Shown piece after piece: positions 8,868 to 17,923 of a stretch of 64,000 nucleotides of DNA. This DNA comes from JALEFZ01 sp038527485. Lineage in GTDB: Bacteria > Bacteroidota > Bacteroidia > J057. The notes under the pieces are model-generated. The model saw nothing but the letters and a program-made list of their open reading frames with translations. It made no database searches and was not told the DNA's origin. The DNA is taken from assembly GCA_038527485.1 (NCBI GenBank), contig JBCBFT010000010.1, positions 40,072 to 104,071 on the forward strand. The letters run 5' to 3'. Positions within the stretch are counted from its first letter, which is position 1. The number at the start of each line of letters is the position of its first letter. Both the position numbers and the translations under genes were made by a program.

Positions 8868-10196
8868 ATGAAGGATATGCACGATGATGCACTTGAAAGC
8901 TTGAAGGAAGCCCTCAAGCATTCTCCTGATAATCTCCCATTGCGCATTCACTATGCGGAGTTATTGATGGAAGGGGAAAGATGGGAAGAGGCGACGGCAC
9001 AATTAAAGTATGTATTGGATAAGGATAGCCTCCATTTCAAAGGACGTCTTTTATTGGCTACCCTGCATTTGGAGCAGGAGCAGTATTCTAGAGGAATTGT
9101 CATTCTGGAAGCACTAAAGAATGAGTTTCCCAACTCTAAGCAAGTCTTGCTGCTACTGGCCAAGGCTTTCTTGAGAGAGGATAGCATCAGCGAAGCGCTG
9201 GTTCACTATCAAGCGTTGCTCAAAATAGATCCAGAAGCTACTGACAAGGAGTTGGATGCGCATTTGCGAAATTTTCAGCCACATGAAGAGATGAATTTTG
9301 ACGAGGGATTCGATGAAGATGGACTGGATATGATGGAAAAGCCACGCATCAATTTTGAAGATGTGGGAGGCATGAAGCGCGTCAAGGAAGAAATCGACCT
9401 GAAGATCATCAAACCGCTTCAGCATCAAGAGATCTACAAAGCATATGGGAAAAAGATTGGGGGAGGTATTCTTTTGTATGGCCCTCCGGGATGTGGAAAG
9501 ACGCACATCGCACGTGCGACAGCTGGACAGGTAGATGCCAAGTTCATCAATGTCGGCATCAGCGATGTCTTGGACATGTGGGTAGGAAATAGCGAGCGCA
9601 ACTTGCATGAGATCTTCGAGGTCGCGCGCGCAAACGCACCTTGTGTCTTGTTCTTTGATGAGATCGACGCGCTAGGTGCCAGCCGTACTGACATGCGCCA
9701 ATCGAATAGTCGCAAGTTGATCAACCAGTTTTTGGCGGAGTTGGATGGGATAGAGGCGCAAAACGATGGGCTGCTGATCATCGGTGCGACCAATGCACCT
9801 TGGCATTTGGACTCTGCCTTTCGTCGTCCAGGACGATTTGATCGGATCATCTTTGTGGAGCCACCCGATCAGGAAAGCAGGGCAGACATTCTCCGCATCC
9901 AGCTCAAGGACAAGCCGATCGCCAAGATAGATTATGAGGACATCGCCAAGCGGTCCAAGGACTACAGTGGGGCTGACCTCAATGCCGTCATTGACCTCGC
10001 GATTGAATCCAAGCTGGCAGAAGCCTTCAAGCAGGGCGTCCCGCAACCGCTGAGTACGCAAGACCTCAAGAAAGCACTAAAAAAGCACCGTCCCTCTACT
10101 AAGGACTGGTTTGCCAGTGCCCGAAATTATGCCCTGTATTCCAATGATTCAGGCCTATATGATGACGTTCTCACGTATTTGAATATCAAAAAATAA
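8868..10196 (+). CDS. TPR-AAA+ ATPase
   Basis: A 442-residue cytoplasmic protein. Residues 1-135 are three to four TPR-like helical repeats. An acidic linker (about 140-155) precedes a classic AAA domain beginning F-E-D-V-G-G-M near 161, the same entry motif as in CDC48/FtsH/Pex1 proteins. Walker A is GPPGCGKT (near 205), Walker B is LFFDEID (near 261), the pore-loop position is DMWVGNSE, sensor 1 is GATNAP, and arginine fingers are in RRPGRFDR. All catalytic residues are intact. There is no protease domain, so it is likely an unfoldase or remodelling ATPase with TPR-selected substrates. Its TAA stop overlaps the ATG of the next gene by one base (TAATG), so the two are translationally coupled. 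The cellular target is unknown. Confidence 0.88.
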   Translation: MKDMHDDALESLKEALKHSPDNLPLRIHYAELLMEGERWEEATAQLKYVLDKDSLHFKGRLLLATLHLEQEQYSRGIVILEALKNEFPNSKQVLLLLAKAFLREDSISEALVHYQALLKIDPEATDKELDAHLRNFQPHEEMNFDEGFDEDGLDMMEKPRINFEDVGGMKRVKEEIDLKIIKPLQHQEIYKAYGKKIGGGILLYGPPGCGKTHIARATAGQVDAKFINVGISDVLDMWVGNSERNLHEIFEVARANAPCVLFFDEIDALGASRTDMRQSNSRKLINQFLAELDGIEAQNDGLLIIGATNAPWHLDSAFRRPGRFDRIIFVEPPDQESRADILRIQLKDKPIAKIDYEDIAKRSKDYSGADLNAVIDLAIESKLAEAFKQGVPQPLSTQDLKKALKKHRPSTKDWFASARNYALYSNDSGLYDDVLTYLNIKK

Positions 10197-11449
10197 TGGA
10201 GCTACACGCTACAATCAATCAAGCACAATTTTATCTAGAGCGAAACCGCTTGGATGAAGCGGAGAAAGTGTTGCGTGCCTATTTGGGACAAGACCCTGAG
10301 CGTGGAGAAATCCTCCATATGTTGGCCATTGTCTTGTCACGCGCCAAGCAACACAAAGAGGCAGAAGCCACGATTCAGTATGCCATATCGCTAGAACCAG
10401 ATAATGCACATTATCTCTATATTTATGCAATTATCTTGGTCGAAAGAGACCAGCCCAAGAAAGCTGAGGAGTATATTCGGCAAGCCATCCAGTTCAATCC
10501 AGAGGAGGCCGAGTACTTTGGCTTGCTAGCTAATATCAAGCTGGTGCTCAAAGACTTCCAGGCTGCGCTCGACTTTGCTGAGCAGGGACTGCGAATCAAT
10601 CCTGCATCCATCTACTGTCTCAACATGAAGTCCACAGCTCAGGTGAAGCTTGGGCAGGCAGATGAAGCCAGTAATCCCATCGAGGAAGCACTCAAGAGAG
10701 ATCCCGAAAACGCCTATACCCATGCTGTCTATGGTTGGGGCTTGCTAGAACGAGGAGAACCTAAGGAGGCGCTTAAGTATTTTCGCGAGGCGCTGCGTCT
10801 AGATCCCGAACTCAACTCTGCGCGCCAGGGAATGATGGAAGCGCTGAAGTCTCAGTATTTATTTTACCGTTTGTTCATGCAGTTTTTCTTTTGGATGAGC
10901 AATCAAGGGGCACGTGTTCAATGGGCAGTTATCCTGGGGATTGTTATAGGAGGAAATGTATTGAGAGACTGGGCCGATAAAGATGAGACCTTGCGTCCCT
11001 TTTTGATGACAATCTATGGAGGCTTGGTCGGATTTGCGCTGCTCACTTGGATCATCACGCCTCTATCCAATCTGGTACTGCGCCTCAATCCCTACGGACG
11101 GTTTCTTCTCAATAAAGATCAGACCAGAGCTTCTACTTATGTGGGGGTAGCACTAGCTACAGGTGTACTGGGGATACTTGCTTACATCATAACAGGGATG
11201 ACAGGTATGATGGCTGTGGGATTCTTCGGTTTTACGATGATGCTGCCTCTTGGAAGTATGTTTTCAAGAGGGGAGGGGAGAAAGCGCCTCTTTTTGGTGG
11301 GCTACACGATCCTCATGCTGGTTGTGGGGGGTATTGGGATATTCTTGACCTTTAGCCTCAACTCCACCGACCATTTGTTTGCGTTAATTTATTCTCTCCT
11401 TTTTGTCGGTTATACTTGGCTTGCGAATTTGATCACGATTCGGTCATGA
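10196..11449 (+). CDS. TPR-repeat integral membrane protein, partner of the AAA ATPase
   Basis: A 417-residue protein in two halves. Residues 1-205 are about six TPR units of 34 residues, with typical A-x-x-x-L/G and N-P-x-x-A positions (for example YIRQAIQFNPEEAEYFGLLA). Residues 220-417 contain about five to six hydrophobic helices separated by short loops. The TPR array therefore probably faces the cytoplasm and can recruit partners to the membrane. It starts within the stop codon of the AAA gene, which also has N-terminal TPRs; the likely arrangement is a membrane platform that docks or activates the ATPase. I do not recognise the membrane half. A strong bidirectional terminator follows at 11474-11512. 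Confidence 0.82.
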   Translation: MELHATINQAQFYLERNRLDEAEKVLRAYLGQDPERGEILHMLAIVLSRAKQHKEAEATIQYAISLEPDNAHYLYIYAIILVERDQPKKAEEYIRQAIQFNPEEAEYFGLLANIKLVLKDFQAALDFAEQGLRINPASIYCLNMKSTAQVKLGQADEASNPIEEALKRDPENAYTHAVYGWGLLERGEPKEALKYFREALRLDPELNSARQGMMEALKSQYLFYRLFMQFFFWMSNQGARVQWAVILGIVIGGNVLRDWADKDETLRPFLMTIYGGLVGFALLTWIITPLSNLVLRLNPYGRFLLNKDQTRASTYVGVALATGVLGILAYIITGMTGMMAVGFFGFTMMLPLGSMFSRGEGRKRLFLVGYTILMLVVGGIGIFLTFSLNSTDHLFALIYSLLFVGYTWLANLITIRS

Positions 11450-11473
11450 TTTGACTACAGTGAATATATGATA

Positions 11474-11512
11474 GAAATGCCCTGCGCTGTAATTAGCAAC
11501 GCAGGGCATTTC
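11474..11512. terminator. Bidirectional terminator
   Basis: A perfect 13-bp stem GAAATGCCCTGCG/CGCAGGGCATTTC with a 13-base loop sits between two convergent genes. T-rich sequence follows on the plus strand. Confidence 0.87.
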
Positions 11513-11561
11513 ACTTTTCTTTGGTCCAGGTAGTTTTCCTGCACTCAAAGAAATACACGCT

Positions 11562-12098
11562 TTAAAGCAGCACCTCTTTCATTCTCTGTATCCCTTCATC
11601 TGTAGGTCCTCCATGCTCATAAAATAAAATATTTCCAGTTTCATCTAGTACGAAAATATGCGCTTCTTTATAGCTTCCTATGCTTAGTGCTTTTTTATAT
11701 TTCCCTTTGTCACCATAGAAGCAAGCAATATTGTCATGCTTCTCAGAAGGAATACCAGATCGCATTCCATTGTCTACCCAACCTCTCATCATACCAAATG
11801 CAGAGGCCATCATAGGAATTTCATAGAAAACGACACCTTCAGGCTTGAGGTACTGTTCATAAGCATCGGCCCATGCATTGGCTTGGTTTTGAGGTTTCAC
11901 ATAAGCTCCCATATCCTCAAATACCATGGCAATGAAGGATCTCTTTCCCTTGATATCTTCGGGGAAAGTGATGTTATTCCCTGCCAATGTCTGCGCTTTG
12001 AGTGTGGGAAAGACTTGGGACTGGTTCATTGGTTGTTCCATTTTATTTGCGCTACAAGCTGAGAGTACGAAGAGCATAGCAATTAAAAAACGAGTCAT
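11562..12098 (-). CDS. Redoxin-like lipoprotein
   Basis: A 178-residue protein from the ATG at 12098, chosen because it gives a lipoprotein signal (LFVLSAC, Cys at residue 15). Longer starts up to 12227 would bury the signal. The mature part looks like a thioredoxin-fold, peroxiredoxin-like domain: FPTLKAQTLAGNNITFPEDIKG at the start, GKRSFIAMVF as the strand before the usual active site, and HIFVLDETGNILFYEHG near the end. The CxxC/CxxxxC motif expected after the first strand is absent (it reads FEDMGAY), so redox catalysis is doubtful. It most resembles the ATP10-like or periplasmic redoxin-fold proteins, but family assignment is tentative. It faces the AAA/TPR pair across a terminator. Confidence 0.65.
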   Translation of the reverse strand: MTRFLIAMLFVLSACSANKMEQPMNQSQVFPTLKAQTLAGNNITFPEDIKGKRSFIAMVFEDMGAYVKPQNQANAWADAYEQYLKPEGVVFYEIPMMASAFGMMRGWVDNGMRSGIPSEKHDNIACFYGDKGKYKKALSIGSYKEAHIFVLDETGNILFYEHGGPTDEGIQRMKEVLL

Positions 12099-12332
12099 AA
12101 GATGAGTTAGTTGCAAAAACCATGTAATAGTAAAGGTTAATATATGTTTACGTAGTATAATGAGGTCAAAAGAAAAGTGTTTGTGGGATTCATGAAAATT
12201 TGAAATAGAGCGCATAACGGTCATCATAAGCTACTTTTTCAATTCAGATGCTTGATCAGGAGAGGAATAATTTTTAAACCCACTGACAAACTGTAACTTG
12301 CTTACCTACTTGGAGAAGAATCAGAAAACAGC

Positions 12333-13565
12333 TTGAAGCCTCCCAAAATCATCAATGATCCGGTACACGGATTTATCGAAATTCCTCGAGGATTGATCCT
12401 CAGCGTGATAGACACGCCCAGTTTCCAGCGTTTGCGACGAATCAAACAGTTGGGGCAGAGTTCTTTTGTTTATCCAGGCGCAGTCCACACGCGTTTCAAT
12501 CATGCGATGGGTGCCATGCATCTGATGCGTCAGGCACTGGATGTCCTGCGGCGTAAGAAAGTGGAGATTTCTAAAAAAGAGTACAAAGCTGCCATGCTGG
12601 CCATTTTGATGCATGATATTGGTCACGGACCTTTCTCTCATGCATTAGAGCATGTGATTATTCCTGATTTGCACCATGAGCAGATGTCGCTGGCATTGAT
12701 GCACTATCTCAACAAAGTATTTAAGGGTAAGCTCGATACGGCAATTGAGATTTTTGAGGGAAAATATGAACGACGCTTCTTCCATCAACTCGTATCTGGA
12801 CAGTTGGACATGGACCGAATGGATTATTTGATTCGTGACAGCTTCTTCACAGGGGTTGCTGAAGGAATTGTAGGCATAGATCGCATCATCAAGATCCTCA
12901 ATGTTCACAATCACCAGCTTGTCTGTGAGGATAAAGGGATTTATTCCTTGGAGAAATTCATCCTCGCACGTCGACTCATGTACTGGCAAGTCTATCTACA
13001 CAAAGCGGCTATGTCGGCTGAGTATACGATTGTGAATATCTTGAAGCGTGTAAGGTTATTGGTAGAGGCTGGTGAAGACGTATATCTAGACGAGAATCTG
13101 GGATATTTCTTCCACAATGCTGTCAATCCCAATAATCTGACTGAGGAGGTGATCGAACGCTACATTCAGCTGGATGACAATGACATTGAGTTTGCGATCA
13201 AGAAGTGGCAACAGTCACATGATCCCATTTTGGCGGATCTCTGCCATCGAATTCAGTCTCGCAAGTTGCTGAAGATTCGTCTTCAAAATACACCTTTCGA
13301 TGAGGAAATGATCGCAGAGAGCCGTAAGCAACTGGCTAAGAAGTGGAAAATGGACATCAAGGATACCGCCTATTATATCTTTAGCGGACAGGTTTCAAAT
13401 CAAGCGTATGTAGAGAATTCCCGTGAGCCGATTTTGATCCGATACAAGTCTGGGGATTTGGTAGATTTATCCTCTGCCTCAGATCTACCCAATATTCATG
13501 CGCTGTCGACCCCTGTAGTAAAGTACTTTTTCTGCGCACCTGAAGAAATGATGGGAAGTAAATAA
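12333..13565 (+). CDS. HD-domain phosphohydrolase (dGTPase-like), TTG start
   Basis: A 410-residue protein of the YwfO/dGTPase-like HD family, metal-dependent phosphohydrolases that act on (deoxy)nucleotides or nucleotide signals. The signature is complete: INDPVHGFIEIP at residues 7-18, HTRFNHAMG (His52, His57), HDIGHGPFSHALEH (His94-Asp95) and LDMDRMDYL near 160. Translation must start at the TTG at 12333: the frame is closed by TAA at 12294, no ATG or GTG lies between, and the first internal ATG would delete the PVHGF motif and the first metal-binding His. The substrate cannot be told from sequence. It is monocistronic, ended by the hairpin at 13591-13616. Confidence 0.9.
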   Translation: MKPPKIINDPVHGFIEIPRGLILSVIDTPSFQRLRRIKQLGQSSFVYPGAVHTRFNHAMGAMHLMRQALDVLRRKKVEISKKEYKAAMLAILMHDIGHGPFSHALEHVIIPDLHHEQMSLALMHYLNKVFKGKLDTAIEIFEGKYERRFFHQLVSGQLDMDRMDYLIRDSFFTGVAEGIVGIDRIIKILNVHNHQLVCEDKGIYSLEKFILARRLMYWQVYLHKAAMSAEYTIVNILKRVRLLVEAGEDVYLDENLGYFFHNAVNPNNLTEEVIERYIQLDDNDIEFAIKKWQQSHDPILADLCHRIQSRKLLKIRLQNTPFDEEMIAESRKQLAKKWKMDIKDTAYYIFSGQVSNQAYVENSREPILIRYKSGDLVDLSSASDLPNIHALSTPVVKYFFCAPEEMMGSK

Positions 13566-13590
13566 CGAGTATAAAATGTATGCCAAATAA

Positions 13591-13616
13591 AAAGAGGACC
13601 TGGAAAAGTCCTCTTT
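13591..13616. terminator. Bidirectional terminator
   Basis: AAAGAGGAC and GTCCTCTTT form a 9-bp perfect stem with an 8-base loop between two convergent genes. Confidence 0.82.
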
Positions 13617-13652
13617 CATGCGCATATAAATTATTCGAAAGTATATTTTGAA

Positions 13653-14693
13653 TTAAGGTGAGTCTAGGTTTCTCTTGGATGTGTAGTATCCAAATACCCA
13701 ACCCTCAATGTCTTCGTGACGGATCTTGTACCAGAAGTCACTGTGGTCTCCGATAGATCCTCTTTCCCCCACATCAATCAACTCCACAATATCATCTTCC
13801 TTTAATTCTTTCACGACACTAGATTGTCCGAGAGAAGGCTCAGAGTAAATGGTGGTCTTTGCCTTGGTGATGTAGATCTTTTCTCCTGCTCTGATCAATT
13901 CTTCATCATTTCCGTCGATTCCATCTAGTTCTTGAATAGCAGCCGAAACGAAAGGACGGATTGGAGATTCTGCCATGCCATCTGTTTCCAGAATTTCGTT
14001 GAGTCTGGCCAGACGCTTTTCTTTGCTTCTGATGCCTTTGGCACGAGCCAGTAAGAGTGCAGCACGAACATCACGGATATGCATCGTGATATGGTTGCCT
14101 TGGTGAATCCACCCTTTGGGGATCTTCTTGTAAGACGAGATATGGTACCAGTTAGAATTTACCTTTGGCACACTGGGGTCATTGATTACAACCACGATCT
14201 GTCCAGGTTGAAGGCGTGTATCACGAAGCGTCATCAAGTCGGGGCGACGGTAGATTTCGGTCTCCATCGTGACGACACCCAACTGAGCGTAGCGTTCAAA
14301 AATGTAATCATGCACCCAGCCTTCTGTCCCATCTGAGAGTCGAACCTTCATATACATCCGGTTGCCTTTCTCTACAGGCTCCACATCGGGCATCACTTCT
14401 ACCTTCTCCCCATAGAGGATGGCTGTGATGTAGTTGTTTTCCTTGTCAGAAGTGTAGTCGTTCCTTCCAGGTTCTTTCCGAAGACCTGCGGCTGGCCACA
14501 TACAAATAGCGACTCTTTCTACAGGAAAGGAGTCATTGGCATCAAGAGCTGAATAAGGAGAGTTTTCTTCTGTCGTAATGGGTCCCCCTTGGGCCTTTGG
14601 TCCGCTACAACCAATGGCTACCACCAAACTCAAACCCATTAAGATGAGCCCCCACAACCACAGAGCTGTATGTCTACTGCTGTCCCTTTGCAT
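13653..14693 (-). CDS. SH3-domain lipoprotein
   Basis: A 346-residue lipoprotein with an N-terminal hydrophobic helix and the lipobox VAIGC (Cys29). Two or three bacterial SH3-type segments are visible: residues about 58-135 (W-P-A-A-G-L-R-x-x-P followed by GTEGWVHDYI), 140-200 (TEIYRRPDL and IPKGWIHQGN), and 265-340 (TIYSEPSLGQSSVV and IEGWVFGYY). The spaced G-W-V/I-x-x-x strands are the hallmark of SH3b repeats, which usually bind peptidoglycan or peptides. Residues 205-260 are a helical linker. It is probably a periplasm-facing lipoprotein with an envelope role. No enzyme domain is visible. A possible promoter lies at 14715-14746. Confidence 0.78.
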   Translation of the reverse strand: MQRDSSRHTALWLWGLILMGLSLVVAIGCSGPKAQGGPITTEENSPYSALDANDSFPVERVAICMWPAAGLRKEPGRNDYTSDKENNYITAILYGEKVEVMPDVEPVEKGNRMYMKVRLSDGTEGWVHDYIFERYAQLGVVTMETEIYRRPDLMTLRDTRLQPGQIVVVINDPSVPKVNSNWYHISSYKKIPKGWIHQGNHITMHIRDVRAALLLARAKGIRSKEKRLARLNEILETDGMAESPIRPFVSAAIQELDGIDGNDEELIRAGEKIYITKAKTTIYSEPSLGQSSVVKELKEDDIVELIDVGERGSIGDHSDFWYKIRHEDIEGWVFGYYTSKRNLDSP

Positions 14694-14714
14694 AACATTG
14701 GTTTTTGCACTAAT

Positions 14715-14746
14715 GCAATTTATATTTTGATCGGTATATAAACAAA
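14715..14746 (-). promoter_or_regulatory. Possible Bacteroidota-type promoter for the SH3 lipoprotein gene
   Basis: On the minus strand TTTG (14746-14743), a 20-base spacer and TAAATTGC (14722-14715) approximate the TTTG/TAnnTTTG consensus. The predicted start would leave a leader of about 10-15 bases. The match is one base off in the -7 box. Confidence 0.3.
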
Positions 14747-14853
14747 ATCTTACCGCCCCTTAACAACGCCAAAAACGAGCTGGAAATGCGGTTTTTTGCG
14801 CAAAATAGAGGGGGGTAGATGTAATAATTTAGAGGAAAAGTATAATTTTTTAC

Positions 14854-15492
14854 ATGGATCACTTGGTCATTGTAGGAGCTGGAGGTTTTGGGAGAGAAAC
14901 AGAAATGCTCATAAAGGAGGTAAATCGATGCCTGGATACTCCTATGCAAGTTTTGGGATTTGTTGATCGACTTCCCCATGCATCGGAGTTAGATGTAAGA
15001 AAAATGAAGATTTTGGGGGACGATGATTGGGCGATTTCTCACCTTTCTCGTGATACACATATTATTTGTGCAATTGCTAAACCCTTCTTACGCAGACAGA
15101 TCACGCAAAGATATGATCAGAAGGGTTTTCGTTTTGCACAACTCATCCATCCCAATGTCGTCTTTGGAGAGGATCTTACTGTTGGAAGTGGATCAATCAT
15201 GTGCGCGGGAACAGTGGCGACTGTGAATGTCCGAATGGGTATACACTGCCACATCAATCTTCAGTGTACCTTGGGGCATGACGTCATCTTAGAAGATTAT
15301 GTTACCTTATATCCAGGAGTACGGATCAGTGGCCATGTTCATATTGAATCTGAGGTGGAGATTGGAACGGGAGCCATCATATTGCCTGGATTGAGACTTG
15401 GCAAAGGCTGTATCATCGGGGCAGGAGCAGTTGTGACCAAGGACTGTGAAGCAGGGAAAACTTACGTGGGGGTACCTGCTCGCGCGATCTAA
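14854..15492 (+). CDS. PglD/NeuD-family sugar O- or N-acyltransferase
   Basis: A 212-residue protein with an N-terminal nucleotide-sugar-binding Rossmann-like part (LVIVGAGGFGRE at residues 4-14) and a C-terminal left-handed beta-helix of hexapeptide repeats (about 95-205). The catalytic His lies in QCTLGHDVILEDYV near residue 144, where PglD-type enzymes carry their general base. The C-terminal KDCEAGKTYVGVPAR closes the helix. These enzymes transfer an acetyl or acyl group from CoA to a UDP-amino sugar or sialic acid for glycan or cell-surface polysaccharide synthesis. No other glycan genes are adjacent, so the acceptor is unknown. It is 80 bp upstream of recG on the same strand. Confidence 0.86.
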   Translation: MDHLVIVGAGGFGRETEMLIKEVNRCLDTPMQVLGFVDRLPHASELDVRKMKILGDDDWAISHLSRDTHIICAIAKPFLRRQITQRYDQKGFRFAQLIHPNVVFGEDLTVGSGSIMCAGTVATVNVRMGIHCHINLQCTLGHDVILEDYVTLYPGVRISGHVHIESEVEIGTGAIILPGLRLGKGCIIGAGAVVTKDCEAGKTYVGVPARAI

Positions 15493-15572
15493 TCTACAAA
15501 TTTTGCAAAAAAGAATAGCAAATCTTCCTAATTTTGTTTCCCTTGGATGAAAAAAGTAGAACGAACGGATAG

Positions 15573-17675
15573 ATGACGAATATTTGGCAGAAGGATATCA
15601 TGTACTTGAAGAAGGTCGGACCTCAACGAGCTGAGGTACTTCGGAAGCATGCCCAAATTCGTACCTATCGCGACTTGATACATTACTTTCCCCGAAAGTA
15701 TGTAGACCGAAGTCGTGTGACCAAGATTGGGGAGATTAGTGAAGAAGCGTCATTCGTGACTTTGGTTGGCAGGATCGCTCGGATCGATGTTAATGCTTCC
15801 AAACGTGGTCGTAGCATCCTTACAGCATCTTTTACAGATGGTACAGGTGAGATGGTTCTCACTTGGTTTCAAGGTGTAAAGTGGATGCAAAAATCCCTAC
15901 AAATAGGGGAGGAGATCGCCCTATTTGGTAAGCCTACCATGTACAACGGACGCTGGCAAATCACCCATCCTGAGATCGATAAGCTGCAAGAAGGAGGAGA
16001 GAAAAAGCAAGCCATTCAGATTGTTCCCTATTATTCTTCCTCCGAAAAATTACAACGCGTTGGATTGGACTCCCGCGGAATACGAGGCTTGATGCTACAA
16101 TTGCTCCAGGAAAGTTTATCCTTTGTAGAGGAAACTTTGAGCCCAGGGGTAATTGAGCAAAATCAACTGATGTCGAGAAAGGAAGCAATACGACACATCC
16201 ACTTTCCTCAAGATTTTCATTCGCTTCAGGCTGCTCAGTACAGGCTTAAGTTCGAAGAATTATTTTTCTTCCAACTGATGATGGCTAGAAGGCAGCAGAA
16301 AGCCAAAGCCATCCACGCTGCCCCTCCTTTTGGAACAATTGGCCCCAACTTTCATGAATTTTTTGAGCAGCATATGCCCTTTGAGCTGACGGGGGCACAG
16401 AAGCGGGTGCTCAAAGAGATCCGTCGAGACCTGGCAAAACCCGTACAAATGAATCGGTTGGTTCAAGGAGATGTGGGAAGTGGGAAAACGATGGTGGCTT
16501 TTATGACCATGCTCATGGCCAAAGACAACGGCTTCCAGGTGGTACTGATGGCACCTACGGCGATTTTGGCGGAGCAGCACTACCGCAAGATCACGAAGAT
16601 GGCGGAGAAGGTCGGGATGACGACTGCGATTCTTGTAGGGGGGCAAAAGAAAGTAGAACGAACGGAAGTACTAGAGCGAATCGCTTCGGGTGAAGCAGAC
16701 ATTGCGATTGGGACACATGCCTTGATCGAGCCAGGTGTGCAATTCAAGCAGTTGGGGCTGGTCGTGATAGATGAACAACATAAATTCGGTGTTGTCCAAC
16801 GTGCCAAGCTTTGGCGCAAAGCCGATCCTTTTCCCCACAACCTCATCATGACAGCAACTCCTATTCCTCGTACGCTGGCGATGACGGTTTATGGAGATAC
16901 CGAAGTTTCGGTTATCGATGAGATGCCACCTGGACGTATGCCCATAGAGACGCATGTGCTGGGAGAAAGCAAACGTTTGGAGCTATTTGGCTTCGTGACT
17001 AGGGAACTAGAGAGAGGCAAGCAAGCCTACGTGGTGTATCCGCTCGTGGAGGAGTCAGAGAAGCTGGACCTGATTGCGGCGGAGAAAGGGCACGAACTGC
17101 TGGAGCGACATTTCAAGAACTTTCGTGTTGGAATTGTTCATGGGAAGATGAAGCCCGATGCCAAGGAGTTTGAGATGCAACGCTTTGTGAAAAATGAAGT
17201 TCAAATCCTGGTCTCGACTACTGTCATCGAAGTAGGCGTGGATGTACCCAATGCGACCATTATGGTCATAGAGAATGCGGAGCGCTTTGGCTTGTCACAG
17301 TTGCATCAGTTGAGAGGGAGAGTCGGAAGGGGGGGCGGTAAATCTTATTGCTTCCTGATGAGGGGCAAGAAGCTCTCAGCCGATGGACGCAAGCGCCTCC
17401 AAGCGATGAAAGAGACGACGGATGGATTTCGGATCTCGGAGTTTGACTTGGAGTTGCGCGGCCCTGGCGATTTCATGGGAACTCGTCAGAGCGGGTTGCC
17501 GCAGTTCATGCTAGCCAATATCGTGGAGGATCAGGAGATCCTGATTGCCGCACGTGAGACGGCTTTTGAGTTGATCGCGCGCGATCCTGATTTATTGGAC
17601 CCGATGCATCAGGACATGAGAAGCTATCTGGAGCGATACATGAAAAGTCAGGCGTTGCTAGGGACAGTGGCCTGA
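15573..17675 (+). CDS. recG: ATP-dependent DNA helicase RecG
   Basis: A 700-residue monomeric helicase that reverses stalled forks and processes branched DNA. The N-terminal wedge/OB domain (about 1-250) is followed by superfamily 2 motifs: Walker A GDVGSGKT (near 302), the Q-A-P-T-A region MAPTAILAEQH, the DEQH box in VIDEQHKFGV, motif III TATPIPRT, and motif VI QLRGRVGRGG. The C-terminal GxRxSEFDLELRGPGDF and GTRQSG segment is typical. Length equals the family norm and all motifs are intact. It is followed by no obvious terminator; the inverted repeat that flanks the GxxExxY gene starts 6 bp after its stop. Confidence 0.97.
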   Translation: MTNIWQKDIMYLKKVGPQRAEVLRKHAQIRTYRDLIHYFPRKYVDRSRVTKIGEISEEASFVTLVGRIARIDVNASKRGRSILTASFTDGTGEMVLTWFQGVKWMQKSLQIGEEIALFGKPTMYNGRWQITHPEIDKLQEGGEKKQAIQIVPYYSSSEKLQRVGLDSRGIRGLMLQLLQESLSFVEETLSPGVIEQNQLMSRKEAIRHIHFPQDFHSLQAAQYRLKFEELFFFQLMMARRQQKAKAIHAAPPFGTIGPNFHEFFEQHMPFELTGAQKRVLKEIRRDLAKPVQMNRLVQGDVGSGKTMVAFMTMLMAKDNGFQVVLMAPTAILAEQHYRKITKMAEKVGMTTAILVGGQKKVERTEVLERIASGEADIAIGTHALIEPGVQFKQLGLVVIDEQHKFGVVQRAKLWRKADPFPHNLIMTATPIPRTLAMTVYGDTEVSVIDEMPPGRMPIETHVLGESKRLELFGFVTRELERGKQAYVVYPLVEESEKLDLIAAEKGHELLERHFKNFRVGIVHGKMKPDAKEFEMQRFVKNEVQILVSTTVIEVGVDVPNATIMVIENAERFGLSQLHQLRGRVGRGGGKSYCFLMRGKKLSADGRKRLQAMKETTDGFRISEFDLELRGPGDFMGTRQSGLPQFMLANIVEDQEILIAARETAFELIARDPDLLDPMHQDMRSYLERYMKSQALLGTVA

Positions 17676-17680
17676 GGGCT

Positions 17681-17733
17681 GGGGGTAGGATACTGGAGCA
17701 GGGTTTTCAGGATTCGAAGATTCGCGGGATGCC
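17681..17733. repeat. Left inverted repeat flanking the GxxExxY gene
   Basis: The reverse complement of this stretch aligns to the two direct-repeat copies at 18371 and 18579: GCATCCC, then GAATC-T-TCGAATCC, then CCTGCTCC, then ATCCTACCC in the same order and nearly the same spacing. It begins 6 bp after recG. Confidence 0.65.
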
Positions 17734-17923
17734 TCATTAGAATGGGAGATGAAGCTTGGGCATACTTTTGGAGCCATGAAAGTCTAGCTTAAAAAGATAA
17801 AATATTAGCAAATTCGGAGCTTTAAACATGATCTTAGTGTTACTTTTTGAGAAAGTATTCCAATGGTTGTTAGGTATTTGTAGGTTAATTGCCTGAGAAG
17901 GTAAATGCAACCAAAAAAATAGA

